DNA of 64,000 bases from Sinorhizobium sp. A49. Its GTDB lineage: Bacteria > Pseudomonadota > Alphaproteobacteria > Rhizobiales > Rhizobiaceae. The notes beneath the pieces are model-generated. The model saw only the letters and a list, made by a program, of their open reading frames with translations, was not told the origin of the DNA and searched no databases. Position 1 is the first letter of the stretch; the number at the start of each line of letters is the position of its first letter. Location of the stretch: positions 124,001 through 188,000 of the forward strand of contig NZ_MUNW01000050.1 in the NCBI RefSeq assembly GCF_002002725.1. Direction: 5' to 3'. Below, in pieces: positions 16,820 through 23,267 of the stretch. Both the position numbers and the translations under genes were made by a program.

Positions 16820-17760
16820 GAAAAGACGATCCTTGGGAAGTAGAAGGACACAACCCAGTTCGGGGCGTCGACGATCTCGCTGATCCGGAGATCACCGCAG
16901 ACCGAGCAGAGCAGATAGGCATCGACCGGGCTCAATCCGTGCTCGGCACCGAGCAGGTCGATCATCCGCATCAGGCTTTCGCGTGCGCCGGTCATCAGAT
17001 CCGGGCCGATGCCCGTCGTCACCTCGTAGCCGGCGGCATCAAGATGGCGGGTCACTGGCCCGGGTGTGGTGAAGCGTGGGCTCGCAAGGCGCGCATCCTT
17101 GACGAGTTCGATGGTCGCCTCGACCTCCATCTGACTCTCGATGGCGGTGCCACAGACTTCGCCGTCGCCCTGGGCTGCGTGCGTGTCGCCGATCGAAAAC
17201 AGCGCGCCCTCGACCTCGACAGGCAGATAGAGCGTGACGCCCGATGTCAGGTCGCGAATGTCGAGATTGCCGCCGACCCGGCGCGGCGGCACGACGGAAT
17301 GAAGGCCAGGTTCCGCAGGGGCGACACCGATCGTGCCGGCGAACGGCTTCAACGGAACGCGTCCGCCGGGGCCATAGAGCGCCGGCACCATCGTGCTGGC
17401 GTCATAGGACCACATGTGCAGTGCGGGCTCGCTAAACTGGTCGGCCAGCAGGCCGAAGCCCGGAATGTTGGCAGTCCAGCCGACGCCCGAGGGGACGAAG
17501 CGGCGGATCGTGACCTTCAGCGCGTCGCCGGGTGCCGCACCTTCGACATAGACGGGACCTGTCACCGGATTGATGCGGTTGAAATCGAGTTTTGACAGCG
17601 TCTCGAGCGTCGAGCCCGCACCCAGCTGTCCGCCCGAGGAATCCAGGCACTCGAAATGAATGGTCTCGCCCGGCTTGGCGATCAATGTCGGTTCAAAATC
17701 GCGGTTCCAGCCGAAATGGTGCTTGGCGCGATGGATGGTATGGGTGCAGGCAACGCACAT
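16816..17760 (-). CDS. Acetamidase/formamidase family hydrolase
   Basis: 314 residues of the FmdA/AmdA family, cytoplasmic amidases that release ammonia from short amides such as formamide or acetamide. Recognisable segments: GETIHFECLDSSGGQLG, NPVTGPVYVEGAAPGDALKV, GRVPLKPFAGTIGVAP, then DIRDLTSGVTLYLPVEVEGA and FSIGDTHAAQGDGEVCGTAIE, the best conserved part with metal-binding His and Glu. The ATG at 17758-17760 is chosen because GGAGAAGAAA precedes it; the longer open frame upstream lies inside the binding-protein gene. Sitting inside an AmiC/AmiR-led operon, it supplies the hydrolytic step for the imported compound. Confidence 0.9.
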   Translation of the reverse strand: MCVACTHTIHRAKHHFGWNRDFEPTLIAKPGETIHFECLDSSGGQLGAGSTLETLSKLDFNRINPVTGPVYVEGAAPGDALKVTIRRFVPSGVGWTANIPGFGLLADQFSEPALHMWSYDASTMVPALYGPGGRVPLKPFAGTIGVAPAEPGLHSVVPPRRVGGNLDIRDLTSGVTLYLPVEVEGALFSIGDTHAAQGDGEVCGTAIESQMEVEATIELVKDARLASPRFTTPGPVTRHLDAAGYEVTTGIGPDLMTGARESLMRMIDLLGAEHGLSPVDAYLLCSVCGDLRISEIVDAPNWVVSFYFPRIVFS

Positions 17761-17819
17761 TTTCTTCTCCCCAGATGATAAGGGGCTCCCCGGACGAATA
17801 GCCCGGAGAGCCCAAGGGC

Positions 17820-19439
17820 TTATTGCTTCACGTAGATCGCGTCGTAGTTGATGACGCGGGTCGGATCGACGTAGATCTCGCCCGCACCGCCCATGCGCGG
17901 CGACTTGGCGACGACACGACGTTCGTTTGTCACCGGCACCCAAGGGGCGTCCGCCATGATGTCGGTGAAGATCTTGCCCCAAGCCGCCTGGCGCTCGCCG
18001 GCCTTGGCCGGATCCGACATGGAATCGGCGGCAATGGCGCGGGCGTCGAGGTCTTCGTTGCAATACCACGACCAGTTCCAGCCACCCTGGACCGCGCCCG
18101 AGCAACCGAGGATCGGACCGTAGAAATTGGACGGATCCGGGAAGTCGGCGATCCAGGCCATGCCGCCCGACCAGATCATCGGCGCTTCGCCTTCAGTGCC
18201 GCCGGCGGCAATCACGTTTGCCTGCGCGAGCGCGCGAACCTCGGCCTTGATGCCGACGGCCGCCAGATCCTGCTGGATCGCCTGGGCGATGCGCGGCTGC
18301 GGATCGGTGTTGGTGGAATAGAGGATCGTCTCGAAACCATCGGGATGGCCGGCTTCGGCGAGCAGCGCCTTCGCCTTCTCGACGTCGAAGGCGTAGCCGG
18401 TGAAACCCTTGTCGTAGCCCGGCATCAGCGGCGGCAGCGGCTGGTTGGCGGGCGTGGCACGCCCATTGAGGATGCGGGTGATGCGCTCCTTGTTGATCGC
18501 CATGTTGACGGCCTGACGCACCTTCACATCATCGAAAGGCTTTACTTTGGTGTTGAGCGTCACATAGCCGGTGTGCAACTGCTGGCCGTCGACGATGATA
18601 TCGGCGCCCTCGGGCGAGTTCTTGATTTCCAGGAATTTTGCCGGCGGAATACCGTCGCCGGCAATATCGACTTCGCCCTTCTGCAACCGCAGCAACGCGA
18701 CCAGCGGCTCCTGGCCGACTTCGACGGTGAATTTATCGATGCGCGGCATGTCCTTGATGAAGTAATCCGGGTTGCGTTCGAAGGTCAGGCTCTGGCCGAC
18801 GGTCCAATCCTTGAGGATGAAGGTGCCCGAGCCGACCGGCTTCTTGCCGAAATCGCCGGCAGCGGCTTCGACCGCTTCCTTCGGCACGACGGAGGCGAAG
18901 TTGACGGCCAGCACATGCAGGAAGGTCGCATCGGGGCGAGACAGGTGGAAGACCACCGTCGAGGCATCTGGCGCCTCGATGCCCTCAAGCGTCGTCGTCT
19001 TGCCGCCGGTGACGTCGTCAAACCCCTTGATCGCGCCGAAGAAGCCGGCGCCGGGACCTTGTGTCTTCGGATCGACGGCACGTTCGATCGAGTACTTCAC
19101 GTCGGATGCGACGATCTCGCGGCCGTTGGTGAATTTCGCGCCCTTGCGAAGCTTGAACGTGTAGGTCAGACCATCGGGCGCGACCTCGAAGCCTTCGGCA
19201 AGCGACGGCACAAGCTCGGTGGTGCCGGGCGTATAGTCCATCAGCCGCGAAAACAGGCTCTTGATCATCGACCAGTTGACCCAGTCGTAACCGATGGCCG
19301 GATCGAGCGTGGCGATGTCGTCCTTGTAGGTGATGACGATGTCACCGCCCTGCTTTGGCGCGTCCTGCGCGAAGGCAGGCAACGGCGCAAGCACCAGCGC
19401 CGTTGCGACGGTTGAGTTTCGAAGCCAGCGTTTGAACAT
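17820..19439 (-). CDS. Peptide/amide ABC transporter substrate-binding protein (DppA-like)
   Basis: 539-residue SBP_bac_5 family protein with a signal peptide (TVATALVLAPLPAFAQ). Family features: GGDIVITYKDDIATLDPA at the mature start, LVPSLAEGFEVAPDGLTYTF, KLRKGAKFTNGREIVASDVK and KVRQAVNMAINKERI. It should capture the substrate in the periplasm. Members bind peptides, nickel, opines or glutathione; with an acetamidase next door, an amide-bearing compound is a reasonable guess. Gaps of 30 bases to the upstream permease gene and 59 to the acetamidase gene place it inside the operon. Confidence 0.9.
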   Translation of the reverse strand: MFKRWLRNSTVATALVLAPLPAFAQDAPKQGGDIVITYKDDIATLDPAIGYDWVNWSMIKSLFSRLMDYTPGTTELVPSLAEGFEVAPDGLTYTFKLRKGAKFTNGREIVASDVKYSIERAVDPKTQGPGAGFFGAIKGFDDVTGGKTTTLEGIEAPDASTVVFHLSRPDATFLHVLAVNFASVVPKEAVEAAAGDFGKKPVGSGTFILKDWTVGQSLTFERNPDYFIKDMPRIDKFTVEVGQEPLVALLRLQKGEVDIAGDGIPPAKFLEIKNSPEGADIIVDGQQLHTGYVTLNTKVKPFDDVKVRQAVNMAINKERITRILNGRATPANQPLPPLMPGYDKGFTGYAFDVEKAKALLAEAGHPDGFETILYSTNTDPQPRIAQAIQQDLAAVGIKAEVRALAQANVIAAGGTEGEAPMIWSGGMAWIADFPDPSNFYGPILGCSGAVQGGWNWSWYCNEDLDARAIAADSMSDPAKAGERQAAWGKIFTDIMADAPWVPVTNERRVVAKSPRMGGAGEIYVDPTRVINYDAIYVKQ

Positions 19440-19469
19440 TGTTGTTCCCCTTTTTGGTTGCCGTGTGAT

Positions 19470-20390
19470 TTAGCGGGCGCGGATGCGCGGATCGACGAGC
19501 GGCGCGAGAATGTCGGCAAGCAGATTGCCGAGCACGATCGCGAGCGCCGAAACGAGCGTCACCCCCATGATGATTGGAATGTCGACCTGCTGGATGGCCT
19601 GCCAGGCGAGCTGGCCGATGCCGGGCCAGCCGTAGACGGCCTCGACCACGACGACGCCGCTCATGAACTGGCCGATATCGATGCCGATCATGGCGATGAT
19701 CGGCAGCAGCGCATTGGGAAGCGCATGGCGAAAGATGATGCGGGCCGACGACAGGCCCTTTGCCCGGGCGGTGCGGACATAGTCCTGGTTGAGGACGTCG
19801 ATCATCGCCGAGCGCACCATGCGCGCATACCAGCCGGCACCGAGAACGCCGAGGGTCAGGGCCGGCAGCACCACATGCGCCGGTGTGCCGAAGCCGCTCA
19901 TCGGGAACCAGGCGAGCGTGACCGCGAAGACATAGAGCAGCAACAGCGCCGCCACGAACTGCGGCGCCGAGACGCCGACGAAGGACGCCATCATGACGAA
20001 ACGGTCGACGAAGCCGCCACGACGGACGGCCGCGAGCACGCCGAGAAACACGCCGAGCACCACCTCGACGGCAATGCCTGCCGCCATCAGGATCAGCGTT
20101 GCCGGCAATCGGGCGGCAATCAGTGCACCGACATCGGTCTTCTGCGCGTAGGAACGGCCGAGGTCGCCCTGAAACAGGCCCTGCAGGTAGGTCCAGAACT
20201 GGACGAGCAGGGGCTGGTCGAGGCCGAGTTCGCGACGGATGTTGGCGACGGTCTGCGCCGTGGCGCTGCGGCCGGCGATCATGCGGGCCGGGTCGGCCGG
20301 GAGCGCATAGAGCAGCAGGAAGGTGATGGCGGCGACGCCGAGAAGAATGAGGGCGGTCTGCACAAGACGACGAAGGAGCAGGAAAGCCAT
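19470..20390 (-). CDS. Peptide-type ABC transporter permease (DppB-like)
   Basis: 306 residues, six membrane helices; first helix near residues 9-30 (TALILLGVAAITFLLLYALP). The N-terminal QPLLVQFWTYLQGLFQGDLG segment and the ATPase-docking loop YVRTARAKGLSSARIIFRHA are diagnostic for DppB-type permeases. It forms a heterodimer with the DppC-like protein encoded one base upstream. Start ATG 20390. Confidence 0.92.
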   Translation of the reverse strand: MAFLLLRRLVQTALILLGVAAITFLLLYALPADPARMIAGRSATAQTVANIRRELGLDQPLLVQFWTYLQGLFQGDLGRSYAQKTDVGALIAARLPATLILMAAGIAVEVVLGVFLGVLAAVRRGGFVDRFVMMASFVGVSAPQFVAALLLLYVFAVTLAWFPMSGFGTPAHVVLPALTLGVLGAGWYARMVRSAMIDVLNQDYVRTARAKGLSSARIIFRHALPNALLPIIAMIGIDIGQFMSGVVVVEAVYGWPGIGQLAWQAIQQVDIPIIMGVTLVSALAIVLGNLLADILAPLVDPRIRAR

Positions 20391-20391
20391 C

Positions 20392-21240
20392 TCAGCCCCT
20401 CCCCCGCTGCGTCGGATCGAGGATGTCGCGCAGCGCGTCTCCGACCAGATTGAAGGAAAGCGCGGTCAAGAGGATGACGGCACCGGGAATGAAGACCAGC
20501 CAGGGAGCCGCCTGAAAATAGCTCTGGCTTTCGAAGATGATGTTGCCCCAGGACGGTGTCGGCGGCTGCACACCGATACCGAGGAACGAGAGCGTCGCTT
20601 CAAGCAGCACTGTTGTGGCAATGCCGAGCGTCCCCCAGACGATCGCTGTGGGGATCAGATGCGGCAGGATGTGGTGAAACAGGATGCGGCCATGCCCGGC
20701 GCCGAGCGAGCGTTCGGCCAGGATGAAGTCGCGCTCCACCAGCCCGCGCGTTTCGGTGTAGACGATGCGCGCCACCTGGACCCAGTTGACGAGCGCGATG
20801 ACCATGGCGACGATCCAGAGACTGGGGCGCAACAATGCTGCGAGAACGATGGCCAAGAGCAACGCCGGAAAGGCCATCATCAGATCGGTGAAGCGCATCA
20901 GCGCGCCGCCGACGATGCCGCGCATGTATCCGGAGAGGATGCCGATCAGCAGCCCGATCGTCACGGCGATGCCGTTGGCGACGAGGCCGATGACGAGCGA
21001 AGTGCGCGCGCCGTAGAGAAGCCGCGAGAACAGATCGCGCCCGAGTGTGTCGGTGCCGAGAAGGAACTGCGCGCTTGGCGGCAGCGGCGCGCCCTCCAGC
21101 GTTAGCCCGTCGAACATCTGCTCATCCGGGCTGTAGGGCGCAATCAGCGGCGCGGCAATCGCGAGGACCACCACAAGCACAACGACGATCAGGCCGAACA
21201 GGGCTGCCGGCTGGCGGACCATGGCTTTGACTGCCTGCAT
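20392..21240 (-). CDS. Peptide-type ABC transporter permease (DppC-like)
   Basis: 282 residues with an N-terminal helix (LIVVVLVVVLAIAAPLIAPY), the DppC hallmark LGTDTLGRDLFSRLLYGAR, and the coupling loop VERDFILAERSLGAGHGRI. The C-terminus SFNLVGDALRDILDPTQRGRG is typical. The ATG at 21238-21240 overlaps the stop of the ANTAR regulator gene as ATGA, so the regulator and transporter are co-translated. A longer open frame upstream is part of the regulator gene. Confidence 0.92.
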   Translation of the reverse strand: MQAVKAMVRQPAALFGLIVVVLVVVLAIAAPLIAPYSPDEQMFDGLTLEGAPLPPSAQFLLGTDTLGRDLFSRLLYGARTSLVIGLVANGIAVTIGLLIGILSGYMRGIVGGALMRFTDLMMAFPALLLAIVLAALLRPSLWIVAMVIALVNWVQVARIVYTETRGLVERDFILAERSLGAGHGRILFHHILPHLIPTAIVWGTLGIATTVLLEATLSFLGIGVQPPTPSWGNIIFESQSYFQAAPWLVFIPGAVILLTALSFNLVGDALRDILDPTQRGRG

Positions 21241-21821
21241 CAACCTGCCTCCGGCAACGGTTCGGCGCCGCCGATAATTGAGGCCGCAACCTGTTCCATC
21301 GACAGCCGCCGTTGCATCGCGCAGTTGCGCAGGATCCGATAGGCTTCTTCTTCGTCGAGCTTGCGGGCATTGCTGATCTTTTGCACCGCGGCATGGACCA
21401 GCGGACGCATGCGCACCCGTTCTTCCAAATGGGCGATCTTGTCGATCACGGCCTGGCGCTCGCGATGAACGGCAAGCGCCATCACCAGCGCGGGATAGAC
21501 GGCCGACGAAGCCACCGGTTTGGCGATGATGGCCGAGGCGCCCTGCTCCATCGCCCAGGCCACCCGACCGGGGGCTTCCGACCCGAGCAGCGCAACGAGC
21601 GGGCGCGGCGCACGTTCGTCGGTCCAGGGCAACAGTCCGGTCCAGCCCTGGTCGGCATCGACCAGAATGAGATCGGGCAGCTGATCGGCGGCAAGTGGTG
21701 TCCATTGAACATGGACATGAAAGCCGAAGAGTTTCAGCTGACGGGTGAGGCGCTCCGTGGTTGCATCCTCGCGATGGAGGATCGTGGCGCGCCAGCCGGC
21801 GAAATTCGGTGTTTCCCTCAT
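21240..21821 (-). CDS. AmiR-like ANTAR-domain antitermination regulator
   Basis: 193 residues. A receiver-like fold at about 10-118 (LPDLILVDADQGW; GASAIIAKPV), a short coiled coil near 118-136 (RQAVIDKIAHLEERVR), and an ANTAR RNA-binding domain from 137 to 185 (VHAAVQKISNARKLDEEEAY, then ILRNCAMQRRLSMEQVAASI). In Pseudomonas, AmiR binds the leader RNA and prevents termination once AmiC releases it on amide binding. Here the gene overlaps amiC upstream and the permease gene downstream (ATGA both times). A terminator with competing hairpins lies in front of amiC, the expected target. Confidence 0.88.
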   Translation of the reverse strand: MRETPNFAGWRATILHREDATTERLTRQLKLFGFHVHVQWTPLAADQLPDLILVDADQGWTGLLPWTDERAPRPLVALLGSEAPGRVAWAMEQGASAIIAKPVASSAVYPALVMALAVHRERQAVIDKIAHLEERVRMRPLVHAAVQKISNARKLDEEEAYRILRNCAMQRRLSMEQVAASIIGGAEPLPEAG

Positions 21822-22954
21822 GAGACGATCCGGAGCTGGGGTGGCTTGCGCGTGCGCCGGCCTGTCAGATACGGGTCGGCAACGATGGCGGGCTCGGAGG
21901 CGATGATGTCGAATCCACCTTCGTCGTTGATGCGACCGAGGTGGAAGGGAAGTGCCGCGTGGCGAGTTTCGGTATCGATCCGGAGCGGGCCGAGAACGGT
22001 TGAGCGCGGTGCTGCATAAAGCAGACTGGTCACAGCCGCCGGATCGTCGGTGCCGGCTTCGATGATCGCCTCCGCGCAGAGCTTGACGGCGGCATAGGCG
22101 CTGGCAAAGACGCTGGAAATCCGGCGCGACGAGCCGAAACGTGCGCTCACCTCGGCCTTGAATGCGGCATTTTCGGCGGAGGCCACCGTGTCGAAATAGG
22201 CCGCTGCACAAAGCTGTCCGGTCGCGACGCCGAGGCCGATATCGGTCAGCTCGCATTCCTGCAGATCGCAACTGACAACAGGGCAGTTTTCCGGGCGAAA
22301 GGCAGGATCGCGTTGGCCGAGCGCCTGGATCGCGGCATGCAAGGCGTAGCTCGACGGCCCGACGAGATTGTTGAGGATGAAGCTCGGCCGCCGCTGTTCG
22401 ATCTCGGCGACGATGCGCTCGACTGCGGTTTCCTCGAGCGGCAGATAGCGCTCGCCGAGCACCGATCCGCCTGCCTCCTCGATCAGCTCGCGGGCGAGCC
22501 GGTTCATCTCCCAGCCCCAGACATAGTTGGCCCCAACCAGATAAGGGCGACGACCGAAGCGCGGCAGGAGATAATCGAGCAGCGGCAGAAGATGCTGGTT
22601 CGGGCAGCCGCCGGTATAGATGACGTTGTCGTTGGCCTCGAAGCCCTCATAGGGGCACATGTACCAGAGCAGGCCGTCATGCTTTTCGACGAGCGGGATG
22701 ACCTCCTTGCGCGCCAGCGAGGTGATCGTGCCAACGATGTGGCGGCAGCCCTCATCGCGCAGCAGCGAGCGGGCTCCTTCGAGATACCGGTCGATGTTGG
22801 CATGGGGATCGACAAAGACGGGCTCGAGGCGCCCAGGATGGCGCGCCTGGATCTCATCGATCGCCAGCTCGGCGCCGTCGCGGCAGTCGCGGCCCATCGT
22901 CCCGTAGGGGCCGGTCGTCGAATACAGGATACCGATCTTCACCGCGTCGCGCAT
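21818..22954 (-). CDS. AmiC-like amide-sensing protein (negative regulator of AmiR)
   Basis: 378-residue protein of the periplasmic-binding-protein fold with no signal peptide, as expected for AmiC, which works in the cytoplasm. It shares AmiC's layout: KIGILYSTTGPYGTMGRDCR, LLWYMCPYEGFEANDNVIYT, GCPNQHLLPLLDYLLPRFG, LVGANYVWGWEMNRLARELI. AmiC holds AmiR inactive until an amide binds. The ATG at 22952-22954 with GGCAGG just ahead is preferred. A possible start 27 bases upstream lies inside the terminator hairpin and lacks a ribosome site. First gene of the seven-gene operon; its stop overlaps the AmiR gene. Confidence 0.86.
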   Translation of the reverse strand: MRDAVKIGILYSTTGPYGTMGRDCRDGAELAIDEIQARHPGRLEPVFVDPHANIDRYLEGARSLLRDEGCRHIVGTITSLARKEVIPLVEKHDGLLWYMCPYEGFEANDNVIYTGGCPNQHLLPLLDYLLPRFGRRPYLVGANYVWGWEMNRLARELIEEAGGSVLGERYLPLEETAVERIVAEIEQRRPSFILNNLVGPSSYALHAAIQALGQRDPAFRPENCPVVSCDLQECELTDIGLGVATGQLCAAAYFDTVASAENAAFKAEVSARFGSSRRISSVFASAYAAVKLCAEAIIEAGTDDPAAVTSLLYAAPRSTVLGPLRIDTETRHAALPFHLGRINDEGGFDIIASEPAIVADPYLTGRRTRKPPQLRIVS

Positions 22955-22963
22955 GAACCTGCC

Positions 22964-23016
22964 AAAAACCAAAAACCCCATGACGCATATCCCATCGGAG
23001 ATGGGGCATCATGGGG
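22964..23016 (-). terminator. Leader terminator (attenuator) in front of amiC
   Basis: In the minus-strand RNA, CCCCAUGAUGC (23016-23006) pairs with GCGUCAUGGGG (22986-22976) over 11 bases with one G-U pair. A smaller CCCAU/AUGGG hairpin lies in its loop. It is followed at once by UUUUUGGUUUUU (22975-22964), a full intrinsic terminator. The amiC ATG begins nine bases later, so the whole operon should be off unless the hairpin is prevented, the classic setting for ANTAR antitermination. Confidence 0.8.
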
Positions 23017-23110
23017 CGAAACTGCCCGTCGACCATAAGGGTCATGTGAAATGGATTGAATTGCTCAATCTGAAGCCATGATTAAGATACGGGCAGCAGA
23101 CCTCTGTCAA
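23014..23110 (-). promoter_or_regulatory. Promoter and structured leader of the amiC operon
   Basis: A perfect -35 TTGACA lies at 23110-23105 (minus strand); the -10 is poor (TATCTT or TCTTAA near 23089-23082). The leader then has hairpin GAUUGA-gcaau-UCAAUC (23070-23054) and hairpin GACC-cuuau-GGUC (23043-23031). A third, GGGC-AGUUUC-GCCC (23027-23014), has a six-base loop and a 3' arm that shares three bases with the terminator stem, so the two cannot fully coexist. That third hairpin is my candidate for the AmiR-stabilised antiterminator. CTGCCCGT at 23022-23029 is also the exact inverse of 23089-23096. Confidence 0.5.
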
Positions 23111-23229
23111 GCAAGGATTGGCAAGAAGCCGGCGCTCGGTGCGCAACTTTACAAACCAGAGGGGACTGAGCTCGGCAACAAGGGCCTCACCCAACGTCCT
23201 GAGGATGTGCGGTCGTGGAGCATGCAACC

Positions 23230-23247
23230 GGCCCGCTGCCGCGGGCC
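23230..23247 (-). terminator. Hairpin after the TonB-receptor gene
   Basis: GGCCCGC and GCGGGCC pair over seven bases around TGCC, 21 bases past the receptor's stop codon. No T-run. It probably separates the receptor transcript from the amiC operon promoter downstream on the same strand. Confidence 0.5.
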
Positions 23248-23267
23248 GATCGAATGCAGTTTAGATG

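Noticed and set aside
17823-19415. A 530-codon plus-strand open frame opposite the DppA-like gene
   Set aside because: Same reason: high GC removes stop codons on the opposite strand; the binding-protein gene is complete and in operon context.
22955-22981. Earlier in-frame start for the amiC-like gene
   Set aside because: That ATG lies inside the terminator stem with no ribosome site; the ATG at 22954 has GGCAGG just ahead.
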